A stretch of 33,815 nt of DNA from Corallococcus sp. (GTDB lineage Bacteria > Bacillota > Clostridia > Christensenellales > CAG-314): NCBI GenBank assembly GCA_023667435.1, contig JAMPAB010000013.1:1-33815 (forward strand). Reading direction: 5' to 3'. The position numbers and the translations under genes were made by a program. Under the pieces are notes generated by a model. That model saw only the letters and a program-made list of their open reading frames with translations. It had not been told where the DNA came from and did not search any database. Shown in pieces: positions 14,156-24,031 of the stretch. Positions within the stretch are counted from its first letter, which is position 1. Each line of letters opens with the position of its first letter.

Positions 14156-15433
14156 TTACTGCTCCGCGCGTTTCAATACGGCGACGTAAAAACCTTGCGC
14201 GCCGTCTTTGTGAGGTAAAAATTGATAAAAATTTTTGCCGTCTGCATTGGGAAATTGCGGCAAAGAAATAACGTCGTATCCGAAATCGGTATGTTCTTTC
14301 AGAAATTTGCGTACGTTTTGTCCGTTTTCGTTGTCGAACAGCGTGCAAGTGGAATAAACCAGATATCCGCCCTTTTTTACATAACGCGAACAGTTGTCCA
14401 ATATAGCGTATTGCAATTTCATAAGCTCCGATATGTCTTCGTTTTTCCGAAACAGTTTGATATCGGGTCGATTGTTCAAAACGCCGAAACCGCTGCAAGG
14501 AACGTCGCATAGGACGCAATCGAACAACGATTCGAATTCCTCGCGGTATTCCGTCATGTCTAAACAGCGCGTTTCGATTTCGACGCGCATACGACTTGCG
14601 TAATTCTCGATAAGCCGTACTCGGTGAGGGTGAACGTCGCAGGACACTACGCGTAAAGACGGGCGCAGTTGTTTGACGTAAACGGACTTGCCTCCCGGCG
14701 CAGCGCAGCAGTCCAAAAAGCTTCCCTGCAAAACTTTTTGCGCGCAAATGCGCGCAATCGCCATAGACGACAAGCTTTGAACGGTGACTGTTCCGTCGGT
14801 CAAATTCGGACTGCCGTCAATGTAAAAAGCATCGTCAAAGGGCGTTATTTGCGCTTTAAAGCCGAAATGCTTCTCTATATAAGAACAATCGACTCCGCCT
14901 GCAAACCTTGCGGTAGTCCTTTCTTCGGGCGGAAAAGATACAATCTCGAACGCCTCGTCTTTGCCGTAATCTTTAACTAATTTTTTCAACGCCCACAACG
15001 GATACGAATATTTAACGGACAGATTTTCCAACTCGTTTTCGGGATAATCGTCGAAAGATTTGACGGTTGCAGACATATTTTTCAACGTGGCGTTTACAAA
15101 ACCGACGACGTATCTGTCTCCCGTAACTTTGGCAAGTTCCGCTATGTCGTTAACAACGGCGTAGACGGGCAAGGATAAATTTTCCAAACAATACGCGCCA
15201 ATTTTGAGGAAAATAAGCGCGTCGCCTTTGGGCGTTTTCTTTACGTATTTGGATATAACGTAATCGAGTTTTATATCGTTATCCAACACGCCGTAAACGA
15301 CTTTCGTGATAAGAGCTTTGTCCTGTTTTTTACAAAACGACAACGTTTTATTAAGAGATATAGACGAAAAAGCTTTGTTGTCGTAAACGTCCTTTAAGGT
15401 TTGATAGCTTTTTAAAAAGGCAGTGTTCATCAT
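14156..15433 (-). CDS. rsmB: 16S rRNA (cytosine-967-C5)-methyltransferase
   Basis: This 425-residue protein has an N-terminal NusB-like helical RNA-binding domain (about residues 1-140) and a C-terminal SAM methyltransferase domain. Motif I is DCCAAPGGKS (241-250). The catalytic Cys pair is in DVPCSGFG (Cys313) and STCTLFDNENGQ (Cys363), both intact. It makes m5C967 in 16S rRNA. The start overlaps the fmt stop by 4 bases (ATGA), and a second ATG follows immediately, so the exact first Met could be either. Confidence 0.95.
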   Translation of the reverse strand: MMNTAFLKSYQTLKDVYDNKAFSSISLNKTLSFCKKQDKALITKVVYGVLDNDIKLDYVISKYVKKTPKGDALIFLKIGAYCLENLSLPVYAVVNDIAELAKVTGDRYVVGFVNATLKNMSATVKSFDDYPENELENLSVKYSYPLWALKKLVKDYGKDEAFEIVSFPPEERTTARFAGGVDCSYIEKHFGFKAQITPFDDAFYIDGSPNLTDGTVTVQSLSSMAIARICAQKVLQGSFLDCCAAPGGKSVYVKQLRPSLRVVSCDVHPHRVRLIENYASRMRVEIETRCLDMTEYREEFESLFDCVLCDVPCSGFGVLNNRPDIKLFRKNEDISELMKLQYAILDNCSRYVKKGGYLVYSTCTLFDNENGQNVRKFLKEHTDFGYDVISLPQFPNADGKNFYQFLPHKDGAQGFYVAVLKRAEQ

Positions 15434-16356
15434 TCACCCAAAACGGCACCTGTCGGCAGTTTTCTTCCGCAGAGAAAACTCGCAATATCCATACGTTTGG
15501 AGTTTTCCGCCTGAATCTCGACGATATTAACCGCCCTGCCGTCTCCGCACATTACGGCAAGCGTCTTTTTGCCGCATTCCACCACTTGCCCCGCTTGTCC
15601 TTCGTATTCTTTTTCCGACAAACGCAAAGCGTAAATTTTAAGACGCTTTCCCGAATAAGTTGTATATGCCGACGGCGAAGGACTCAACGCGCGAACGAGA
15701 TTTACTACGTTCACGGCGGAATCGTTCCAGTCTATACGTTCCTTTTCGGGCGCGATTTTACTGCAAAAAGTCGCTTCCTCTTCGTTTTGCGGCGCGTAAA
15801 CGGCTTTGCCCGATTGAATAAGCTCCAACGCTTCGACAACGGCTTCCGCCCCCAGATGCGACAACCGCTCGAACAGTTCGCCGTTTGTTTCGTAAGGCAA
15901 TATATCCAACGGTTTTTGCAGAATAATCTCGCCCGCGTCCACTTGACGGACCGTGTTGAGGATCGTTATACCCGTACGAGTCAGTCCCGACAGCACCGCG
16001 TACTGAATGGGAGCCGCGCCGCGAAGTTTCGGCAAAAGCGAGCCGTGAATGTTTATTATTCCGTGCGGCGCTATATCTATTATTTCCTGAGAAAGAATCT
16101 GCCCGTAAGCTGCCGTTACCATTATGTCGGGGGCAAGACTTCTAAGCGTTTCCGCGCCGTCCCGTGAAATTTTTTCAAACTGAAACAACGGCAAACCGTT
16201 TGCCAGCGCGAATTTCTTAACGGCGCAATACTCGGTTTTTCCGCGAGCGCCCGCCTTGTCGGGTTGACAAACGCAAGCGACCACCTCGTGCCATTTTGCA
16301 ATTTCGGTAAGGGCAGGCACGCCGAAAGACGGCGTTCCCAAAAATACTACTCTCAT
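15430..16356 (-). CDS. fmt: methionyl-tRNA formyltransferase
   Basis: This 308-residue enzyme formylates Met-tRNA(fMet) for translation initiation using 10-formyl-THF. The opening MRVVFLGTPSFGVPAL and the catalytic block NIHGSLLPKLRGAAP (102-116, with Asn102 and His104) are diagnostic. The C-terminal OB-like tRNA-binding domain is present and the length is normal. It lies 9 bases after def, the enzyme that removes the same formyl group. Confidence 0.96.
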   Translation of the reverse strand: MRVVFLGTPSFGVPALTEIAKWHEVVACVCQPDKAGARGKTEYCAVKKFALANGLPLFQFEKISRDGAETLRSLAPDIMVTAAYGQILSQEIIDIAPHGIINIHGSLLPKLRGAAPIQYAVLSGLTRTGITILNTVRQVDAGEIILQKPLDILPYETNGELFERLSHLGAEAVVEALELIQSGKAVYAPQNEEEATFCSKIAPEKERIDWNDSAVNVVNLVRALSPSPSAYTTYSGKRLKIYALRLSEKEYEGQAGQVVECGKKTLAVMCGDGRAVNIVEIQAENSKRMDIASFLCGRKLPTGAVLGE

Positions 16357-16365
16357 GCCTTCACC

Positions 16366-16818
16366 TTAATCGTACACTTTTCTGATCATTTTGTCGGTAA
16401 ACAATATGCCGTCCAAATGATCCATTTCGTGCAGAAACACGCGCGCGAAATAACCTTCCGCTTCCAATGATACTTTTTCGCCGTGTCGGTTGTAATACTC
16501 TATTTCTATTTGTTTGGGACGCTCTACTATTCCGCGAAAACCTTCGACCGACAGACACCCCTCGTTGTCAACGCACTTTCCGAAACTTTTGACAAGTTTG
16601 GGATTAACTAATTCGTAAAGCTTACCGTCGTACTCCACAATGCAAACGCGTTTGAGTATGCCTACCTGCGGAGCCGCAAGCCCCAACCCCTGCGCGGAAT
16701 CGAGAGTTTCTTTCATATCGTCCAAAAGCTGAGCCAACTTTTCATCGAACGCTTCGACGACTTTGCACTTCTTACGAAGCAGAGGATCGCCCATTTTAAC
16801 TATATTTCTTCTTGTCAT
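16366..16818 (-). CDS. def: peptide deformylase
   Basis: This 150-residue metalloprotease removes the N-formyl group from nascent proteins. All three family motifs are intact: GLGLAAPQVG (44-53), EGCLSVEG (86-93, metal-ligand Cys88) and the HEMDH metal site (130-134, HExxH type). The short form without a long C-terminal tail fits the common Clostridia type. It is packed between priA and fmt with 9-base gaps on both sides. Confidence 0.96.
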   Translation of the reverse strand: MTRRNIVKMGDPLLRKKCKVVEAFDEKLAQLLDDMKETLDSAQGLGLAAPQVGILKRVCIVEYDGKLYELVNPKLVKSFGKCVDNEGCLSVEGFRGIVERPKQIEIEYYNRHGEKVSLEAEGYFARVFLHEMDHLDGILFTDKMIRKVYD

Positions 16819-16827
16819 AATTTCACC

Positions 16828-19026
16828 TTAGGATAAATTTTGCGGATTTCTCTCTACAAAAACCTGAACGCCGCCGCGTTTCTTTCCGTCGCAAACCGCG
16901 TATATACGAGGCAATATTCCGCTTATATTCGCTCTCGACAATTTTATCAGTATCTGAAAGCGGAATTTTTTTTCTGCGCGCTTTATGGGACAGCGCATTT
17001 TGTCCATATACAAAAAGTCGCTTGTATTAGACGTTTTAAGTTCGTTCAACGCGGCGTACTGCTCGGTCAATTCGTCTATGCAGTCCTGCTCGTTCTCGCC
17101 TTGATAAAGTATTCGCAATATTTCGCAAAACGGAGGAAATCCGCCCGCTTCTCTTAACGAAATTTCCCTCTTGTAAAACCCGATATAATCCTGCTTTGCA
17201 GACAACTGCAAACAGTAATGCGACGGCGTATACGTCTGCAATACCACCTTGCCGGGATTTACGTCCCGTCCGCTGCGTCCCGCCACTTGCGTTATAAGCT
17301 GAAAAGTACGTTCGGTAGCAAGATAATCGGAATGATGCAAGCTCTGATCGCCGTCTAAAACGCCGACGAGAGTTACTTTGGGAAAATCGTGTCCCTTAGC
17401 GATCATCTGCGTGCCTACAAGTATCTGCGCTTCTCCGCGCGCAAACGCTTCCAAAATTTTGCCGTGACTTTCCTTAGTCTGAGTAGTATCCGCATCCATA
17501 CGCAAAACGTTTACGTCGGGATACATAGCTTTGAGCAAATCCACTACCTGCTGAGTACCTATCTTTCCCTGACGGAAAGCTTTTTCGCCGCAATCGGGGC
17601 ATTTGTTCAACATATAGTATCTTTTGCCGCAGTAGTGACACTTCAACATATCGTCCTCGCGATGCACCGTCAAACTGACGTCGCAGTCTGCGCACTTAGC
17701 CACGTAACCGCATTTTGTACACATCAAAAAGGAGGAAAAACCGCGCCTGTTTAAAAACAGCATCGCCTGATTGCCCTGTTCCAACGTTTCGCGCAACCTC
17801 TGTTTGAGTAATCCCGAAAAGATTCCCTTGTTTCCGTTGCGCGTTTCTAACGCCATATCCACTATCTCAACCGCAGGCAAAGGACGTCGATTGATTCGCT
17901 CGGGCATCTCGATAAGCTTGAATTCGCCCTGTTTTGCGGCGTAGTAACTCGAAAGGCTAGGCGTGGCGCTTCCCATTAACAGCAACGCGCCGTTCTGCTT
18001 TGCGCGGAACTCCGCCACTTTAACGGTGTTGTAACGGGGATTGAAATCGGATATGTAACTGCCGTCGTGTTCCTCGTCGATGATTATCGCGCCTATATCC
18101 GTCAACGGCGCGAAAATGGCGCTTCTCGCCCCTATCGCTATCTGAGCTTCGCCGTTTTTAAGACGCAGCCATTCGTCGTACCGCTCGCCTGCCGACAATC
18201 CGCTGTGCAGCAGCGCGACGTTATCTCCGAATCGCGCGCGAAGCTGTCTGAGCATATTCGGCGTAAGGGCGATTTCCGGCACGAGCATAATGCAGTTTCT
18301 GCCGTCTTCTACTATCTTTTCTATTACCGTTAAGTAAACTTCCGTTTTGCCGCTGCCGGTAACACCGTGCAAAAGATACTTTCCGCTTTTATCCGACAAG
18401 ACCGTATCGACCGCATTCCGTTGAGCGGCAAGCAGATTATGTTTGAAGTCTGTTGAGGCGCGAAGGTTTTTGTATGGCAAACGTCTCATCGAAACGTCTC
18501 GCGTTTCTACGATTCCCTTGTCGATAAGCGCCCTTAAAGCGCCGTTGCCGAATTCGGCGTTGAGCTTTTCGCACAACGTTGCGCCTTTAGTATACAAAAA
18601 AGACACCAACTCCCTCTGCTTTACCGCGTTGGGTTTCAGAGAATCGAGAATGGCGTCAAGACTGTCGTTCGACGTCAACGCGGCTTGCCTTTTGCTTAGA
18701 ACTTTAACACGGTTGCCGCGCATTTGCGCAGGAATGAACAATCTCAATACGTCCGCCCAACGCAGGTGATATTCCTGCCGCATAAATTTTCCGAGTTCGA
18801 TAAGCTCGGGAGAGATAGCGGCAAAATCGTCGAGAGAACGTATAATTTTCTTCAATTTTTCCGCAGGGCAGTCGGTAGTTTCTTTTTCCGCAATTATATA
18901 ACCTTCTTTTTCCTTTGCGCCGAAGCTTACCATAACGCGTTGCCCGACGGCATACCCGTCGCCTGCATAGTCGAATATGCGATCCACTTCGCTTGCGGAA
19001 ATATCTACTATTACGGAATAAATCAT
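16828..19026 (-). CDS. priA: primosomal replication-restart helicase PriA
   Basis: This 732-residue superfamily 2 helicase reloads the replisome at stalled forks. It has an N-terminal DNA-binding region, Walker A GVTGSGKTEVYL (221-232) and Walker B DEEH (317-320). A zinc-binding insertion carries eight Cys in CxxC pairs (436/439, 445/448, 463/466, 476/479). Motif V/VI segments GTQMIAKGHDFPKV and QVAGRSGR follow. Length is normal. The ATG overlaps the coaBC stop by 4 bases. Confidence 0.96.
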   Translation of the reverse strand: MIYSVIVDISASEVDRIFDYAGDGYAVGQRVMVSFGAKEKEGYIIAEKETTDCPAEKLKKIIRSLDDFAAISPELIELGKFMRQEYHLRWADVLRLFIPAQMRGNRVKVLSKRQAALTSNDSLDAILDSLKPNAVKQRELVSFLYTKGATLCEKLNAEFGNGALRALIDKGIVETRDVSMRRLPYKNLRASTDFKHNLLAAQRNAVDTVLSDKSGKYLLHGVTGSGKTEVYLTVIEKIVEDGRNCIMLVPEIALTPNMLRQLRARFGDNVALLHSGLSAGERYDEWLRLKNGEAQIAIGARSAIFAPLTDIGAIIIDEEHDGSYISDFNPRYNTVKVAEFRAKQNGALLLMGSATPSLSSYYAAKQGEFKLIEMPERINRRPLPAVEIVDMALETRNGNKGIFSGLLKQRLRETLEQGNQAMLFLNRRGFSSFLMCTKCGYVAKCADCDVSLTVHREDDMLKCHYCGKRYYMLNKCPDCGEKAFRQGKIGTQQVVDLLKAMYPDVNVLRMDADTTQTKESHGKILEAFARGEAQILVGTQMIAKGHDFPKVTLVGVLDGDQSLHHSDYLATERTFQLITQVAGRSGRDVNPGKVVLQTYTPSHYCLQLSAKQDYIGFYKREISLREAGGFPPFCEILRILYQGENEQDCIDELTEQYAALNELKTSNTSDFLYMDKMRCPIKRAEKKFRFQILIKLSRANISGILPRIYAVCDGKKRGGVQVFVERNPQNLS

Positions 19027-20204
19027 TTGCCTATTGCCCTGTCAAGTATCATATCGGCTATATCCGACTTCGGCATTTTCGGAAAATCCGTTTCATCATG
19101 TTCGGTAACGAACGTAACGACGTTTGTGTCGCTGCCGAAAACGTCGTTGCGCTTTACGTCGTTTAATACGGCGAGATCCGCATGCTTTTTAACGAGCTTT
19201 GCCCGCGCGTTAGCAACGCCGTTTTCCGTTTCCGCCGCAAAAATACACAAAAATTTACCGCCTTTCCGCTTGCCGACAGCTTGAGCGACGTCGGTATTCT
19301 TGACGAAATCGACAGTAAGCTTTTCCGTCTTGATTTTGTTTTCGGAAACGGTCTTCGGTCGGTAATCGCAAGGCGCGCCCGCCATAACGAAAATATCGTG
19401 TTTGTCTGCAACTGCCAGCGTTTCGCGCGCCATGTCGTCTGTCGAGACTACGTTTACGACCTTTGCGCGCGAATCTATATCCGCCGTATGACTGCCGAGT
19501 ATGACGGTCACTTCCGCGCCTCTGTTCAATGCGGCGCTTACGACGGCAGATCCCATCTTACCGCTGGAAAAATTAGTTATGCAACGCGCGTCGTCCAGCT
19601 TTTCCGCCGTTCCGCCGCAGGTTACAAGCACGCGTTTTCCGAGTAAATCACGATTGACGCAAAGCAGATTTTTGCAGAAATTCACAATGGTTTCCGGCTC
19701 CGCCATGCGACCTTTGCCGTTGTCTCCGCAAGCCAAAAATCCCGTTTCGGCTTCGACGACTTTAACGCCGTCTTTAATAAGCGTATTTAAATTACGCTTG
19801 AACGGGGCGCTTTCGTACATATTGCAATTCATAGCGGGACATACGACTTTGGGCGCAACCGTCGCCATATAAGTAGTAGACAGCATATCGTCCGCAATAC
19901 CGTTTGCCAACTTGCCGATAATATTAGCGGTTGCAGGGCAAATAAGCAGTAAGTCGGCTTTCTTCGCCAAAGATACGTGCTCTACTTCCCAGTGTCCGAA
20001 GCGTTTGAACATATCCGTTATCACAGGACGGTTGGACAGCGTCTCGAAAGTCAACGGCGCGACAAATTCCGTAGCGTTTTCGGTCATTATAACGTCTACG
20101 TTAGCGCCCGCCTTTTTGAAAGAGCGCACCACCTGACACACCTTATATACGGCTATGCCGCCCGATATGCCTATTACGATGTTTTTACCTTGCAGTTCGT
20201 TCAT
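19023..20204 (-). CDS. coaBC: bifunctional phosphopantothenoylcysteine decarboxylase / synthetase
   Basis: This 393-residue protein fuses the two central steps of coenzyme A synthesis. The N-terminal FMN-dependent decarboxylase (CoaC) shows IVIGISGGIAVYK, HVSLAKKADLLLICPATAN (active-site His) and CPAMNCNMYE. The C-terminal synthetase (CoaB) begins near residue 185 with VLVTCGGTAEKLDDARCITN and NFSSGKMG. Both parts appear intact. It is preceded 3 bases upstream by rpoZ and overlaps priA, the standard order. Confidence 0.95.
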   Translation of the reverse strand: MNELQGKNIVIGISGGIAVYKVCQVVRSFKKAGANVDVIMTENATEFVAPLTFETLSNRPVITDMFKRFGHWEVEHVSLAKKADLLLICPATANIIGKLANGIADDMLSTTYMATVAPKVVCPAMNCNMYESAPFKRNLNTLIKDGVKVVEAETGFLACGDNGKGRMAEPETIVNFCKNLLCVNRDLLGKRVLVTCGGTAEKLDDARCITNFSSGKMGSAVVSAALNRGAEVTVILGSHTADIDSRAKVVNVVSTDDMARETLAVADKHDIFVMAGAPCDYRPKTVSENKIKTEKLTVDFVKNTDVAQAVGKRKGGKFLCIFAAETENGVANARAKLVKKHADLAVLNDVKRNDVFGSDTNVVTFVTEHDETDFPKMPKSDIADMILDRAIGK

Positions 20205-20207
20205 CGG

Positions 20208-20393
20208 TTACTTTTTACTGATTTCCAAAATACCCTGATCGAATTCTTCCGAAGCGTATGAAATAGGTTTTGCGTCTTGCGGAAGATCGGGACTGTTGTT
20301 GAGTTCCTTAGCTCTTTTTGCCACAACGCAGCACAGCGTATATTTGTCGCCTGCTTTTTCTGTCAATTCGTCAATCGGCGGTTTCGTAATCAT
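20208..20393 (-). CDS. rpoZ: RNA polymerase omega subunit
   Basis: This 61-residue protein supports RNA polymerase assembly. MITKPPIDELTEKAGDKYTL and CCVVAKRAKEL match the omega motif of a PP-x-x-x-L start followed by Y-x-L-x-x-x-x-AKRA. It is at the short end for the family. GGAG precedes the ATG inside the end of gmk, and a single base separates the two genes. The gmk-rpoZ-coaBC order supports the call. Confidence 0.93.
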   Translation of the reverse strand: MITKPPIDELTEKAGDKYTLCCVVAKRAKELNNSPDLPQDAKPISYASEEFDQGILEISKK

Positions 20394-20394
20394 A

Positions 20395-20964
20395 TTACTT
20401 TCTCCTTTCTTTCAATATTTCGATAATTTCCGCTACCGCTCTTTCCACGTTGTCGTTCATAATGCAGTAGTCGTATTTGTAACGTTGAGCAAGCTCGAGT
20501 TTATTGCGCGCCATACGTATCTGAATTTTATCTTCGCTTTCCGATCCGCGCTTGACCAGCCTTTCGTACAGCGCCTCCTCGCTGGGAGCTTCGATAAAGA
20601 ACAGAATACTGTCGGGATAATTCTGCTTGACTTGAAGCGCGCCCTTAACGTCTATTTCCAAAATTACGTCTTTGTTAAAGCGCAGCATATCTTCCACAAA
20701 CTTTTTGGGCGTGCCGTAATAGTTTTCGAAATGCTGGTCGTACTCCAAAAGTTCGTTTTTGCGCACCATTTCCAAAAATGTTTCGGTAGATACGAAAAAA
20801 TAGCTTCTGTCCTTTCTCTCGTTAGGACGCGGCGCGCGCGTCGTAACCGAACACGACATAACGAGGTCGGGCATCTGACGCATAAGCTCGGCGCAAATCG
20901 TTCCCTTGCCCGCTCCGCTCGGACCCGATACTATTATTAACTTGCCCATTCCGTTTTGTTCCAT
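20395..20964 (-). CDS. gmk: guanylate kinase
   Basis: This 189-residue enzyme phosphorylates GMP to GDP. The P-loop GPSGAGKGT lies at 14-22, and the GMP-binding motif SVTTRAPRPNERKDRSYFF and DVKGALQVK follow. The first ATG is chosen because AGGAG lies 7 bases upstream; an internal ATG five codons later is possible. In Bacillus remA separates yicC from gmk, but here the two are 16 bases apart with nothing between. Confidence 0.96.
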   Translation of the reverse strand: MEQNGMGKLIIVSGPSGAGKGTICAELMRQMPDLVMSCSVTTRAPRPNERKDRSYFFVSTETFLEMVRKNELLEYDQHFENYYGTPKKFVEDMLRFNKDVILEIDVKGALQVKQNYPDSILFFIEAPSEEALYERLVKRGSESEDKIQIRMARNKLELAQRYKYDYCIMNDNVERAVAEIIEILKERRK

Positions 20965-20980
20965 AAATTTCTCCTGTGTG

Positions 20981-21859
20981 TTATTCTATATTCTGAATTT
21001 GTTCTCTGATTTTTTCTATTTCGTTTTTCATTTCCAAAGCGACGTTCGTCAACTCCAGAAACGAAGACTTGCTGCAAATAGTATTCGTTTCGCGGTTAAA
21101 TTCCTGCACCAAAAAATCCAGTTTTCTCCCGACAGGCTCGGACAATGACAGCAACTCTCTCGCGCGGTCGATATGACTTGACAAACGGGTAATTTCTTCG
21201 TCTATGCACGACTTATCCGTAAAGAAACATACTTCGTTGACAAGCTTGTTTTCGTCAAGAACTGCCCCGTCCAACGCCTCTCGCACGCGCGCCGTAAGCT
21301 TTTCGCGATACTGTTCGGCGACCTTAGGCGCGTACAGCTTTACCTGCCGCAGCAAACCTTCCACGTTATCGATTTTTTTCAAAAGATCGACTTGCAACGC
21401 GTCGCCTTCCTTTTTACGCATTGCGTTAAGCTCCGCAACCGCGCAATCCACCGCTTCGACGAGCATTTCGCGAAGAACGCTTTCATCCTCGTCCGCCTGA
21501 GTAAGAGTAAGCACCTCGTTACTGCGCATAAGAGCGTTGATATTGAAATCCTTCGCCAACTCGGGAAATGTTTCGGCAAGCTGCTTCGCCGCGTCGACGT
21601 ACCCCGTCGCCAAAGACAAGTCGACGCTGACCGTTTTGCCGCCGTCGCCCAGACGGTTGTAGTTTATGAAAACGTCCACATGTCCGCGCGAAAGTCCTTT
21701 GCTCAGTCCCGAACGGATTACGTCTTCGTATGCAATAAACATACGCGGAATCTTTGTTGAAACGTCTAAAAATCTGTGGTTTACGCTTTTAAGCTCCACC
21801 GTAAGTTCGCGATCGTCCCTTACGACAACCGCTTTGCCGTACCCGGTCATACTTTTCAT
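20981..21859 (-). CDS. yicC: YicC/YloC family endoribonuclease
   Basis: This 292-residue protein starts with the hallmark MKSMTGYGKAVV and ends with the conserved EIEKIREQIQNIE tail. LKSVNHRFLDVSTKIP and LVQEFNRETNTICSKS are also characteristic. YicC proteins are metal-dependent RNases that act on mRNAs and small RNAs in the bacteria where they have been tested. The gene opens the long leftward operon, has a strong promoter, and carries GGGGTGA as a modest ribosome site. Confidence 0.93.
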   Translation of the reverse strand: MKSMTGYGKAVVVRDDRELTVELKSVNHRFLDVSTKIPRMFIAYEDVIRSGLSKGLSRGHVDVFINYNRLGDGGKTVSVDLSLATGYVDAAKQLAETFPELAKDFNINALMRSNEVLTLTQADEDESVLREMLVEAVDCAVAELNAMRKKEGDALQVDLLKKIDNVEGLLRQVKLYAPKVAEQYREKLTARVREALDGAVLDENKLVNEVCFFTDKSCIDEEITRLSSHIDRARELLSLSEPVGRKLDFLVQEFNRETNTICSKSSFLELTNVALEMKNEIEKIREQIQNIE

Positions 21860-21898
21860 AAGTCACCCCGCGTTATAAAACGCATATTTCAACTATAT

Positions 21899-21927
21899 AT
21901 ATTAACACAAATAAATCAGTTTTTCAA
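21899..21927 (-). promoter_or_regulatory. main promoter of the yicC-to-rsgA operon
   Basis: On the minus strand TTGAAA (21922-21927), exactly 17 bases, then TAATAT (21899-21904), 39 bases before the yicC ATG. A 9-bp inverted repeat, CAAATAAAT (21908-21916) and ATTTATTTG (21949-21957), brackets the -35. It may be an operator, but in such AT-rich DNA it could be chance. Confidence 0.65.
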
Positions 21928-21966
21928 TCAAATTGATATTATTTAAAAATTTATTTGCTCTGCCGT

Positions 21967-23913
<1,947 letters not shown>

Positions 23914-23936
23914 TTACGAACGGAAACGCGTCGCGT

Positions 23937-23970
23937 TTAACGCAAGTACGCATATTTGCGATTGCGTTAA
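23937..23970. repeat. extended hairpin between pcrA and ligA
   Basis: TTAACGCAA (23937-23945) pairs perfectly with TTGCGTTAA (23962-23970), and CGCA with TGCG inside, leaving a tiny loop. It lies in the 133-base gap between the two genes and has no U-tract. It could be an operator, an RNA-processing site or a repeated genomic element. Confidence 0.4.
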
Positions 23971-24031
23971 CGCTTGCCGACGTATTCCGTAATTTACCTG
24001 CCGCGTCGAACGACGTCAAACCTACGACGGT

